From Gaiellasilicea sp963731615 (GTDB lineage Bacteria > Actinomycetota > Thermoleophilia > Gaiellales > Gaiellaceae), in assembly GCA_963731615.1 (NCBI GenBank), contig CAVSWD010000008.1, positions 186,001-250,000 of the forward strand: a stretch of DNA of 64,000 bases, written 5' to 3'. How positions within the stretch are numbered: position 1 is the stretch's first letter; the number at the start of each line of letters is the position of its first letter. Of this stretch, positions 49,836 to 57,776 are shown piece by piece. The notes under the pieces are model-generated. The model was given only the letters and a program-made list of their open reading frames with translations, had not been told where the DNA came from and searched no databases. Both the position numbers and the translations under genes were made by a program.

Positions 49836-52800
49836 TCAGCGGTGGCCGAAGTGGTGGGCGGCCGGCAGCGCGGCGCCGACGTCGGCGCTCGCGATCTCCC
49901 GCGCCAGTGGGCCGAGGCTCTCGAGCGAGTCGACGACGATGTTCCGGTTGTCCTTGATCCGCTCGAAGCGGCCGCGAACGAGCAGCAGCGGCTCGCCGCG
50001 CACGACCGCCCGGTTCTGCTCGTAGAGCTCGGGCGAGACGATCAGGTTCACCTGGCCGAGCTCGTCCTCGAGCAGCATGAAGACGATCCCGCGCGCGGTC
50101 GCCGGCCTCTGACGCGCGACCGCCATCCCCGCGAATGCGACCCGGCTGCGGTGCGGCGCCTCGTTCAGCAGGTCGCTCGCCAGCACGTCGGGCGGCAGGT
50201 GCGGGCGGAGCAACGTCAGCGGGTGGACGTCGATCGAGACGCTCGTCGAGGCGTAGTCGGCGAGCATCCGCTCCCAGGTGCTCAGATCGCGCAGCTCGGG
50301 CGTCGCGGCCGTCGGGTCGAGCTCGAGCGCGAGCTGCTTGTGCTCGCGGCGAACCGTCTGCGGCCGCCTGACGAGGCCGAGCTCCCAGAGCAGGTCGCGC
50401 CGTTTCCCCCAGCGGTCGCAGGCGCCGCTGCGGAGGAGCGCCTCCAGCTCGCGGGTGTCGAGCGGCACCCGCCGCGAGAGATCGCTCACATCCGCGAACT
50501 CCCCGTTCGCCTCCCGCTCCGCAACCACCGCCTCCGCGTCGTCCTCCCCCACCGACTTCACGTACTTGAGCCCCAGCCGCACCGCACTTTCCTCCCACGT
50601 GCAGCGCACCTCGCTGAGGTTGACGTCCGGGGGGCGCACCTGGACGCCTCGCCGCTGGGCGTCGCGCACGAGCGACGACGGTGGGTAGAAGCCCATCGGC
50701 TGCGCGTTCAGGAGCGAGCAGAGGAACTCGGCCGGATAGTGGTGGCGCAGCCACGCCGACTGGTAGGCGAGCAGGCCGAACGCGGCTGCATGCGACTTCG
50801 GGAAGCCGAAGCCGGAGAAGGCCGCGAGCTTGTCGTAGACCCGGTCCGCGGTCTCGCCGTCGACGCCGTTCCGCGCCGCGCCCACGACGAAGCGCTCCCG
50901 GAACGCCTCGATCGCCTCCTCGCTCCGCTTCCGGCTCATCGCGCGCCGCAGCCCCTCCGCCTCGCCGATCGTGAAGCCGGCGAGCGCCATCGCCACGTCG
51001 AGCACCTGATCCTGGAAGACGACGACGCCGTGCGTGTCGCGGAGCGGCTCGCGCAGCAGCTCGTGATCGACGGGCGGCACGTACGAAGGGTCGATCCGCA
51101 GCCGCTCCCGCGCGTCGATGTAAGGGTGCACGGCCTTGCCCTGGATCGGCCCTGGCCGCACGAGCGCGACCTGCACCGTCAGATCGTCCAGGTTCTCAGG
51201 CTTTGTCCGCAGCAGGCTCTGCATCTGCGCGCGGCTTTCGATCTGGAAGTCGCCGATCGTGTCTGCGCGCTGGATTTCCGCGTAGACCTCCTTGTCGTCG
51301 AGCGGGATCCGCGAGAGGTCGATCGGCTCGCCGTAGACCGCCGCGATCTGCTCGACGCAGTCCTCGACCGCCGAGAGCATCCCGAGGCCGAGCAAGTCGA
51401 TCTTGAGAAAGCCGGCGTCCGAGCAGGAGTCCTTGTCCCACTGGCAGATCTGCCTGCCTGTCATCGCGGCCGGCTGCACGGGCACGAGCTCGACGAGCGG
51501 CCTGCTGGAGATCACCATCCCACCCGGGTGCTGCGAGATATGGCGCGGCAGGCCGGCGATCTCGCGCGTCAACTCGGCGAAGGCGCGCCAGCGCGGCGAG
51601 AGCAGCCGCTGCTCGGATTGGGGCAGCAGCGCGAGCTCGTCGGCGACCTTCGTCGCATTCCAGCCGTCCGAGACGCGTGCGAGCCGCTCCAGCTCGGCAA
51701 ACGGGAGCCCGAGCGCCTTGCCGACGTCCCGGATCGCACCGCGGGCCCGGTAGGTGGAGAAGCTGGCGACGAGCGACGCGTGCTCGCGGCCGTAGCGCTC
51801 GGTGACGCCGACGATCAGCTGCTCGCGAATGTCGCGCGGGAAGTCGAGGTCGATGTCCGGAACCGACATCAGCTCGCGGTTGAGGAAGCGACCCAGCGAG
51901 AGGTTCTGCGCGACCGGGTCGACGTGCGAGAGCCCGGTCAGGTAGCAGACGATCGAGCCGACCGACGAGCCCCGGCCGCGACCGGGCGGCAACCAGCGCC
52001 GCGGCGAGCCAGGCCCGCGGATCCCGTCAGCAAGCTCCCGTGCCAGCTCGAGCACCTCCCAGTGGAGGAGGAAGAAGCCGGCGAGGCCGAGCTCGTCGAT
52101 CAGCGCGAGCTCGCTTTCGAGCCGCGCCCGGGCCTGACCAAGTAACAGTCTGTTACTTGGCGGGTAGCGGCCTGCGAACGCGTCGTTGCAGACCTCAGCG
52201 AGCTGCCTGATCGCGGGCACATCGCCGTCCGAGAAGTCGGGAAAGCGGTAGCCGAGCTCCTCGGTCAGGTCGAATTCCAGCCTTTGCGCCACCTCGGCCG
52301 TGCGCAGAACGGCATCGCGGTCGTCGGGGAAGAGCTCGAGCAGCTCCGCCGGCGCGCGCAGGATGCTCTCGCGGTTGCCGCGCCGCTCGCGCTCGCTCGC
52401 CTCGAGCGAGGTGTTGTGGCGGATCGCGACAAGGACGTCCTGGAGCGCGGTCCGGCGCGGATGGTGCGCATGGACGTTGCCGGTGACGACGGTTTCGACG
52501 CCCACGTGGGCGGCAAGGTCGCGCAGGAGCGCGTTCCGATGGGTATCGCCGCGCTCGAACGGCCGCTGCAGCTCGACGAAGAAGCGCTCCGGCCCGAAGG
52601 CTCGGGCGAGCTCGACGGCGGCGTTCGGGTCGCGGACTCCGAGCCCGCCGCGGGCGCAGCCGGAGAGGCAGACGAGCCCTTCGTTCAGCTCCGCGAGCAG
52701 CGCCCGGTCGAGCGCGGGCGGTAGCAGCTCTCCCTCCTTCGGTCGCGTGTGCGCGTGTGCCGCGGTCAGGAGGCGGCAAAGGTTCGCGTACCCCTGCGAC

Positions 52801-53042
52801 GACTGGACGAGCAGCGTCACGTGGGTTCCACCTCGCAGGGTCACCTCGGCGCCGGTGATCGCGCGGACCCCGGCGAGCTTGGCCGCGTGCGCGAGCTCGA
52901 GCGAGCCGAAGACGCCGTCGTGGTCGGTGAGCGCGAGCGCCTCGTAGCCGAGCTCCGCCGCCCGCAGCGCCAGCTCCTCGGGGTGCGACGCTCCGTCGAG
53001 GAACGAATAGGCTGAATGGCAATGGAGCTCGACGTAGGCCAC
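49836..53042 (-). CDS. dnaE2: Error-prone DNA polymerase III alpha, DnaE2
   Basis: A ~1068-residue polymerase. An N-terminal PHP domain (YVELHCHSAYSFLDGASHPE, LALTDHDGVFGSLELAHAAK) is followed by the palm with PDIDLDFPRDIREQ (two catalytic Asp) and LIVGVTERYGREHASLVAS. Next come LGMLSAVEDCVEQIAAVYGE and the fingers, SRKRSEEAIEAFRERF and AFGLLAYQSAWLRHHYP, then an OB-fold C-terminus. The DnaE2 order and length point to the SOS mutasome polymerase rather than DnaE1. Its partner ImuB is at 54572 but in a separate unit. The start is GTG 53042; ATG-like 53051 is possible. No SOS box is seen directly upstream. Confidence 0.9.
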   Translation of the reverse strand: MAYVELHCHSAYSFLDGASHPEELALRAAELGYEALALTDHDGVFGSLELAHAAKLAGVRAITGAEVTLRGGTHVTLLVQSSQGYANLCRLLTAAHAHTRPKEGELLPPALDRALLAELNEGLVCLSGCARGGLGVRDPNAAVELARAFGPERFFVELQRPFERGDTHRNALLRDLAAHVGVETVVTGNVHAHHPRRTALQDVLVAIRHNTSLEASERERRGNRESILRAPAELLELFPDDRDAVLRTAEVAQRLEFDLTEELGYRFPDFSDGDVPAIRQLAEVCNDAFAGRYPPSNRLLLGQARARLESELALIDELGLAGFFLLHWEVLELARELADGIRGPGSPRRWLPPGRGRGSSVGSIVCYLTGLSHVDPVAQNLSLGRFLNRELMSVPDIDLDFPRDIREQLIVGVTERYGREHASLVASFSTYRARGAIRDVGKALGLPFAELERLARVSDGWNATKVADELALLPQSEQRLLSPRWRAFAELTREIAGLPRHISQHPGGMVISSRPLVELVPVQPAAMTGRQICQWDKDSCSDAGFLKIDLLGLGMLSAVEDCVEQIAAVYGEPIDLSRIPLDDKEVYAEIQRADTIGDFQIESRAQMQSLLRTKPENLDDLTVQVALVRPGPIQGKAVHPYIDARERLRIDPSYVPPVDHELLREPLRDTHGVVVFQDQVLDVAMALAGFTIGEAEGLRRAMSRKRSEEAIEAFRERFVVGAARNGVDGETADRVYDKLAAFSGFGFPKSHAAAFGLLAYQSAWLRHHYPAEFLCSLLNAQPMGFYPPSSLVRDAQRRGVQVRPPDVNLSEVRCTWEESAVRLGLKYVKSVGEDDAEAVVAEREANGEFADVSDLSRRVPLDTRELEALLRSGACDRWGKRRDLLWELGLVRRPQTVRREHKQLALELDPTAATPELRDLSTWERMLADYASTSVSIDVHPLTLLRPHLPPDVLASDLLNEAPHRSRVAFAGMAVARQRPATARGIVFMLLEDELGQVNLIVSPELYEQNRAVVRGEPLLLVRGRFERIKDNRNIVVDSLESLGPLAREIASADVGAALPAAHHFGHR

Positions 53043-53045
53043 GCG

Positions 53046-53864
53046 GTGCACCTACCTGCCGGCGGCGGTGACGTCGTTCGGGACGTGCCCGAGAGCAGAG
53101 TCGAGTTCCTGTCCGACCGGGACGAGCTGCATGCGACGTGGACGCGCTTCGATCCCCACCGGGACGGCGCGAGCGCTCACGTCCACCGGGCGCACAACGA
53201 CCTCTTCTACGTCTTGGCGGGCGAGCTGACGGTGCTCGTCGGGCCGGATCGGGTGGAGACGCCGCACCGGGCTGGGACGGTCGTGCTGGCGCCGCCGCTC
53301 GTCGTCCACGGTTTCCGGAACGCGGCCGACGAGGAACTGCGTTATCTCAATTTCCACGCGCCTGGCGGCGGCTTCGCCGCGTACTTGCGCGGGCAGGCGC
53401 CCGGCTTCGACTCCGAGGACCCGCCCGCCGACGGCGGCCGGCCCGCGAGCGAGGCTTATTTCGGGACCGGCGAGGCGCTCTCGGACCGTCCCGGCCTGCG
53501 CGTCTCGCTCCTCGTCGACGTGGACGAGATCGCGATCGTGGACGTGACGAGCGCGCCCGGCGGCGGCGCGCCGACGCCGCCGCTGCACGTACACGAGCGG
53601 CACGTGGAGAGCTTCTACGTGATCGAGGGCGAGCTCGCGTTCACGGCCGGCGGCGAGGAGATCCGCGCGACGGCCGGCTCGTGGGTGCAGGTGCCGCCGA
53701 ACGTGCCGCACTCGTTCGCACCTTCCGGCTCGGATCCGGCGCGGTACGTCAACGTGCACACGCCGAGCCGCGGCTTTGGCGACTTCACCCGCGCACTGCT
53801 CGCAGCGCGGAACGAGGGCGAGCTCGCGGCCGCACGTGCCGCCTTCGACCAGAACCCCGCCTAG
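53046..53864 (+). CDS. Double-cupin domain protein
   Basis: A ~272-residue product with two cupin barrels. The first has HVHRAHNDLFYVLAGELTVL and GTVVLAPPLVVHGFRN; the second PPLHVHERHVESFYVIEGEL and GSWVQVPPNVPHSFAPSG. Each carries the His-x-His...Glu...His metal ligands. Bicupins include dioxygenases, isomerases and quercetinase-like enzymes, and the substrate is not evident. The start GTG 53046 faces the dnaE2 start 3 bp away; ATG 53016 is an alternative that would overlap dnaE2. Confidence 0.85.
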   Translation: MHLPAGGGDVVRDVPESRVEFLSDRDELHATWTRFDPHRDGASAHVHRAHNDLFYVLAGELTVLVGPDRVETPHRAGTVVLAPPLVVHGFRNAADEELRYLNFHAPGGGFAAYLRGQAPGFDSEDPPADGGRPASEAYFGTGEALSDRPGLRVSLLVDVDEIAIVDVTSAPGGGAPTPPLHVHERHVESFYVIEGELAFTAGGEEIRATAGSWVQVPPNVPHSFAPSGSDPARYVNVHTPSRGFGDFTRALLAARNEGELAAARAAFDQNPA

Positions 53865-53906
53865 CTCGGCGTGGTGCAACTCGTCCTCAGGCGCGATACT
53901 TGACGC

Positions 53907-54227
53907 ATGGACGCGCGGGAGCGGTATGACGAGCTCGTCGACGATCTCTGCGCCCGACACGATGACGTCGAGCCCTCGCAGATGATGGGCATGCCCTGCG
54001 TGAAGCGGAGCGGGAAGATGGTCGCCGGCTTCACCAAAGGTGAAGGCGCGATGGTGTTCAAGCTGCCGGACCCGGCTGCGCACGCCCGCGCGCTCGCGCT
54101 CGACGGCGCCCATCTCTTCGATCCCGGCGGCAAGGGGCAGCCGTTCAAGGAATGGGTCGTCGTGCCGGTCGCGCACGCGGACGAGTGGGAGTCGTTCGCG
54201 CACGACGCGCTCAAGCCCGCTGGCTGA
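53907..54227 (+). CDS. TfoX N-terminal-domain-like small protein
   Basis: A 106-residue product: RYDELVDDLCARHDDVEPSQ, MMGMPCVKRSGKMVAGFTKG, MVFKLPDPAAHARALALDGA, FDPGGKGQPFKEWVVVP. This pattern (GMPC.k..g.m..G, ...F.P...KG.P.KEW) fits the TfoX_N/YjbR-like fold found in many actinobacteria as a free-standing protein. A competence role is not implied; the function is unknown. It overlaps the convergent DUF6504-like gene by 17 bp. Confidence 0.8.
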   Translation: MDARERYDELVDDLCARHDDVEPSQMMGMPCVKRSGKMVAGFTKGEGAMVFKLPDPAAHARALALDGAHLFDPGGKGQPFKEWVVVPVAHADEWESFAHDALKPAG

Positions 54228-54438
54228 ACCAGCAGCCGGCTTCCTCGTCGCGGAAGACGCACGCGTTCCGGCCCGACTCGAGCACGAGGTCGAAGTAGCG
54301 GCGGTCGAGGGGGTCCTCGGTCCACCAGCGGTCGACGACACGCCACTCCTCGCGCACGAGCGCGACCGCCTCGCGGTTGACCCGAATCGGGACGCCCACG
54401 GGACTGGCCTCGACGAGGACAGCCCTAGGAGCGTTTAT
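54211..54438 (-). CDS. DUF6504-like small protein downstream of imuB
   Basis: A conserved-looking segment, RVNREAVALVREEWRVVDRW then WTEDPLDRRYFDLVLESGRN and VFRDEEAGCWFSQRA. It resembles the DUF6504 proteins that follow imuB in actinobacteria. The frame has no ATG or GTG at its expected beginning. The likely start is ATA at 54438 (INAPRAVLVEAS), exactly where the neighbouring family members have an ATGA overlap. A single G-to-A change there would turn ATG-TGA into ATA-TAA. The function is unknown, probably SOS-linked. Confidence 0.6.
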   Translation of the reverse strand: MNAPRAVLVEASPVGVPIRVNREAVALVREEWRVVDRWWTEDPLDRRYFDLVLESGRNACVFRDEEAGCWFSQRA

Positions 54439-54589
54439 TCGTCCCGCGGTACTAGCACGGGGAACCCATGGTTCCCCCGTGGGCCCCCTCCTTCTTCGCG
54501 TGCCGCGCCGGACTCGCTCTGAGCCTGCGGGCGAGTAAATCGCCCTCCGGCCACGGAGTCGCTTCTCGCTGTCATTCGTCTCGAGGAAC
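54437..54589. repeat. Imperfect direct repeats flanking a ~120-bp insertion with a hairpin
   Basis: ATTCGTCCCGCGGTAC (54437-54452) and ATTCGTCTCGAGGAAC (54574-54589) match at 12 of 16 positions. Read on the minus strand both encode VPRDE followed by a stop. Between them is a hairpin at 54456-54481 (arms CACGGGGAACC and GGTTCCCCCGTG). This looks like a small element inserted at the imuB 3' end, leaving a copied tail before the DUF6504-like gene. Confidence 0.55.
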
Positions 54590-55756
54590 AAAGAGAGACC
54601 GGGTTTCGGGAATCCGCGACCACGGCGCCACCTCCACGACTGCGACCACCGAGCCGGACCCGGTCGACGCGCGCACCTGGCGCAGGCCGTCACTCAGCCG
54701 CGCGTTCAGCTCGTCGCCCACCGGCCGGACCAGCTCCAGCTGCTCCCCGACCGACTCCGAGAGCTCCACCGCCTCCAGGCGCAGCTCGAGGATCGGCGCC
54801 GGGATCTCGAGCAGCTTCGGGCCGAGCGCTGCCCGCAGCCGTGGCCGCTCGGCCGTCGGCTCGCGCAGCGTCACCGTCCGCCGCCAGGAGCCCCCGCCGA
54901 CGAGCCGCGCCGAGAGCGCGGCCTTGCGCAGCGGCCGACCCGCTCGCTCGGGCCGCGCCAGCAGCCGGTCGAGGAGCGCGCCGAAAGCACGCCGCAGCGT
55001 CAGCTCGTTCCCGATCGCCTCCGGAAACTCGAGTGCCTCGACGAGCTCGGCCGCTGCGCGCCGCCCACGCACACGACCGCTTTCGCCGCCGCGAGCGAGC
55101 GACCACGCCTGCCGGCCGTCCCGGCCGAGCCGTTCCGCGACAGCTCCCCCGGGCAGGGCCGCCAGCTCCCCCAAGCGGCGAACACCCAGCCCTTCCAGCT
55201 CCGCGTAACGATCGGCCGGGAGCGGCAGGAGCGAGAGGGGCAGCGGTGCCAGAAACCCCTCTTCCCTGCCGGCCGACACGACGAGTGCCTGCCCAGGACG
55301 CGCGACGCTCGCCGCCGCGAGGGCGGCAAACCGGCGCTGCGCTGCGCCCGCGCGTGGATCCCAGGCAGCTCCGACGGAGGCGAGCGCCCGCTCGAGCGCC
55401 GCCTCCAAGCCTCCATACAGCCGCTCGAGCCCCTTCGTCTCGAAGTAGACCCGGCCCGGCTCCTCGGGGTCGACCGCGAAGCCCGAGTCCTCGAGCCGGC
55501 GCAGCACCCCCTCCCACTCCCGCTCGACCGCGGCGGGATCCTGCTCGACGAGCACGAGCTGCGGGCTCGTCGCGAGCGCTTCGCCCAGCCGCATTCCCGG
55601 CTGCACCCCGGCCAGCTCGGCCGCGGCGGTCACCGGGCCGATCAGCGGCTCCGTTCCCGGCCAGGGCGCGAGCGCCGCCGGTTCGAGCGCCAGCCTCGGC
55701 TTCCCCCGCAGTGCAGCGCGCAACTCGAAGCCGGGGATGAGGAGACAGGCGATCAC
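54572..55756 (-). CDS. imuB: ImuB-like Y-family polymerase homologue
   Basis: A 394-residue Y-family protein without catalytic acids. The first motif reads ACLLIPGFELRAAL, where active polymerases have V-D-M-D. The second reads EPGRVYFETKGLERLYGG, without the Asp-Glu. Thumb and little-finger parts include LEGLGVRRLGELAALPGGAV and ARGGESGRVRG. ImuB proteins form the mutasome with DnaE2 (49836) and ImuA' and bind the sliding clamp. No imuA gene is adjacent; a GNAT is in its place. Two SOS boxes lie at its start (55758-55788), so LexA repression and DNA-damage induction are likely. Its tail (SLFVPRDE) is repeated at 54440. Confidence 0.87.
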   Translation of the reverse strand: MIACLLIPGFELRAALRGKPRLALEPAALAPWPGTEPLIGPVTAAAELAGVQPGMRLGEALATSPQLVLVEQDPAAVEREWEGVLRRLEDSGFAVDPEEPGRVYFETKGLERLYGGLEAALERALASVGAAWDPRAGAAQRRFAALAAASVARPGQALVVSAGREEGFLAPLPLSLLPLPADRYAELEGLGVRRLGELAALPGGAVAERLGRDGRQAWSLARGGESGRVRGRRAAAELVEALEFPEAIGNELTLRRAFGALLDRLLARPERAGRPLRKAALSARLVGGGSWRRTVTLREPTAERPRLRAALGPKLLEIPAPILELRLEAVELSESVGEQLELVRPVGDELNARLSDGLRQVRASTGSGSVVAVVEVAPWSRIPETRSLFVPRDE

Positions 55757-55757
55757 A

Positions 55758-55788
55758 GGAACGTATGTTCTACACCCGAACGTATGTT
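55758..55788. promoter_or_regulatory. Two tandem LexA (SOS) boxes
   Basis: Two perfect copies of GAAC-GTAT-GTTC at 55758-55769 and 55777-55788, 19 bp centre to centre, matching the Gram-positive/actinobacterial LexA operator GAAC-N4-GTTC. They sit immediately upstream of imuB (start 55756) and before the GNAT start at 55816, so they could control both divergent genes. Confidence 0.9.
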
Positions 55789-55815
55789 CCTGTCAAATCG
55801 GAAGAGAATGCGGCG

Positions 55816-56232
55816 GTGGGGATTCGGATCGACGACTCGCTCGACGGCGTCGACTGGACGCAGGCGAAGGCCGACCTCGTCGCGGACGACTTCGACAACG
55901 GCCGCACGGCGGCGGCGCTCGAGCGCTCGTTCGAGCAGTCACAGCACGTCGCCATCGCCCGTGACGGCGACCGCGTCGTCGGCATGGCCCGGCTCCTCTC
56001 CGACGGCGTCTGCAACGCCTACCTCGTCGACGTCTGGACTGCCTCGTCGCACCGGCGGCAGGGAATTGCGACGGAGATGATGCGCCTGTTGATCGCGGCG
56101 GTCCCCGGCCAGCACATCGGCCTCCAGACCGATGACGCGCAGGGGCTCTACGAGTCGCTCGGCTTCCGGCCACAGCCGGAGTTCTGGTCGCTCGTGTCGG
56201 GCAGGTGGCTCGACAACGACGCCAATCGCTAG
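55816..56232 (+). CDS. GNAT-family N-acetyltransferase
   Basis: A ~138-residue acetyl-CoA-dependent transferase: HVAIARDGDRVVGMARLLSD, VCNAYLVDVWTASSHRRQGI (the acetyl-CoA pyrophosphate loop, here RRQGIATEMM), VPGQHIGLQTDDAQGLYESL and GFRPQPEFW. The frame opens at 55765, but that region holds the SOS boxes, so I chose GTG 55816 with GGAAGAG upstream. If LexA-controlled, it would be an unusual SOS-regulated acetyltransferase. Substrate unknown. It overlaps comB by 4 bp at its end. Confidence 0.85.
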   Translation: MGIRIDDSLDGVDWTQAKADLVADDFDNGRTAAALERSFEQSQHVAIARDGDRVVGMARLLSDGVCNAYLVDVWTASSHRRQGIATEMMRLLIAAVPGQHIGLQTDDAQGLYESLGFRPQPEFWSLVSGRWLDNDANR

Positions 56233-56909
56233 AGCACGATCTCGGCGGCTGGGCCGCGCATGCCCGCGAAGCGCGGCACGGCGGCCAGCACGCTCTCACG
56301 GGCGCAGAACGCGATGTCCTGCTCGAGCCCGGGCGGCCCGTACGTCCGCGCGTTCAGACCGTCGAGCGCGGTCGGGAACGCCTGCGCGATCAGGTCGGCC
56401 GCGACCGCCGCGTCCGTTCGCTCGCCGCCGAGCAGCTGCACGAAGCGGCCGGCGCAGTACGCATCGTCGAGGGCGAAGGCGCCCTTGTAGCCGGCGCAGA
56501 GGATCGCCACGTCCTCCCCGCGCTCGCGCGCCGCGGCCGCGGCCGCTTCGAGGTTGAGAAGGCTGCCGAGCAGCACCTCGTCGCAACGCTCGGCCGCGGT
56601 GACGATCGTGCGAGTCCCGTTGGTGGTCGAGAGGATCAGCGTCTCGGCCCGTGGCTCGAGGAACTCGCGCGGCGAGGCCCCGACGTCGAAACCCTCGATC
56701 CGGATCGCGTCCCGCTCGCCGCCGACGACGCTGTCCTCGAGCTCGGCCCGAAGCGCCGTCGCCTCCTCGATCTCCCCGACGCAGAGCACCCGCCGGTAGC
56801 CCGTCGAAAGCGCCTGGGCGATCGTCGACGTCGCGCGCAGGACGTCGATCACGATCCCGGTCGGGGCCGAAGCGGCCTCGTCCGGAGTGAACGCGACATG
56901 AACCTTCAC
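56229..56909 (-). CDS. comB: 2-phosphosulfolactate phosphatase (ComB family)
   Basis: A 226-residue product: VIDVLRATSTIAQALSTGYR, RVLCVGEIEEATAL, ERDAIRIEGFDVGASPREFL, LILSTTNGTRTIVTAAERCD and AILCAGYKGAFALDDAYCAG. These are ComB landmarks. ComB in archaea dephosphorylates phosphosulfolactate in coenzyme M synthesis. In actinobacteria lacking coenzyme M, the natural substrate is unknown and the name should be read as a family label. Divergent from the rhomboid gene by 18 bp. Confidence 0.87.
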   Translation of the reverse strand: MKVHVAFTPDEAASAPTGIVIDVLRATSTIAQALSTGYRRVLCVGEIEEATALRAELEDSVVGGERDAIRIEGFDVGASPREFLEPRAETLILSTTNGTRTIVTAAERCDEVLLGSLLNLEAAAAAARERGEDVAILCAGYKGAFALDDAYCAGRFVQLLGGERTDAAVAADLIAQAFPTALDGLNARTYGPPGLEQDIAFCARESVLAAVPRFAGMRGPAAEIVL

Positions 56910-56927
56910 GCGGCTAGGCTAATCCCG

Positions 56928-57773
56928 ATGGCGGAGATGCTCAGGTGCTACCGACATCCCGACCGGGAGACGGGTGTCTCCTGCTCCGAGTGCGGCCGGC
57001 CGATCTGCCCGGATTGCATGACGTTCGGGCCGGTGGGGATCCGCTGCCCCGACCATTCCGGACAGGCTCGCGGAGCCGCTCGCGTGGTGCAGGGCGTCCA
57101 GCGGCGCTCGACGCGCTACCCGGGGATCGTGACGATGACGCTGATCGGCGTCAACGTCGGCATCTACCTGCTCCAGCTCGCGGGCGGTGCCTCGATCAAC
57201 GCCAACTCCGGCTGGATCTTTCAGAACGGGGCGCTCTATGGACCGGCGGTCGCGGACGGCGACTGGCACCGGCTGATCACTGCCGCGTTCCTCCACTACG
57301 GGCCGATCCACCTCGGCATGAACATGCTCGCGCTCTGGTGGATCGGGCGGCCGCTCGAGGCGTACCTCGGCCCGCTGCGGTACATCCTGCTCTACCTCGT
57401 CTCGGGGCTCGCCGGCTCCGCGGGAGCGCTGATCGCGGAGCCGGGCGCGGTGACGGTGGGCGCGTCGGGCGCGATCTTTGGGATCCTCGGCGCCGCGATC
57501 GTGCTCGAGCGCCAGCAGACCTACGTGCTCGGCGGCAGCGCGATCACGTTGCTCGTCATCAACCTCGCGTTCACCTTCGCGGTGCCGGGCATCTCGATCG
57601 GCGGCCACCTCGGCGGCCTTGCCGGCGGCGCGCTCTGCATCCTTGCCCTCTCCCGCTTCGGCCAGCGCAGCGCCGCCTACGGCCGCATCGACTTCGCCTC
57701 GATCGCGAGCCTCGTCGCCGTCGGCCTGCTCAGCTTCGCGATCGCCTACTGGAAGGTTCGCGGGTACGCGTAG
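56928..57773 (+). CDS. Rhomboid-family intramembrane serine protease with N-terminal zinc ribbon
   Basis: A 281-residue product. The N-terminus is a B-box-like zinc binder: CYRHPDRETGVSCSECGRPI, CPDCMTFGPVGIRCPDH. Six membrane helices follow, with FLHYGPIHLGMNMLALWWIG (structural HxxxN), the catalytic GASGAIFG Ser loop (VTVGASGAIFGILGAAIVL) and the final catalytic His in GISIGGHLGGLAGGALC. The protease cuts helices in the membrane; its targets are unknown. Converges with ppdK. Confidence 0.92.
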   Translation: MAEMLRCYRHPDRETGVSCSECGRPICPDCMTFGPVGIRCPDHSGQARGAARVVQGVQRRSTRYPGIVTMTLIGVNVGIYLLQLAGGASINANSGWIFQNGALYGPAVADGDWHRLITAAFLHYGPIHLGMNMLALWWIGRPLEAYLGPLRYILLYLVSGLAGSAGALIAEPGAVTVGASGAIFGILGAAIVLERQQTYVLGGSAITLLVINLAFTFAVPGISIGGHLGGLAGGALCILALSRFGQRSAAYGRIDFASIASLVAVGLLSFAIAYWKVRGYA

Positions 57774-57776
57774 TCT

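Noticed and set aside
49698..52145. An 815-codon plus-strand open frame opposite dnaE2
   Set aside because: Shadow frame caused by strong third-position GC; dnaE2 has all polymerase motifs.
53907..54227. Competence regulator reading of the TfoX-like gene
   Set aside because: Only the N-terminal-like fold is present and no competence genes are in the window.
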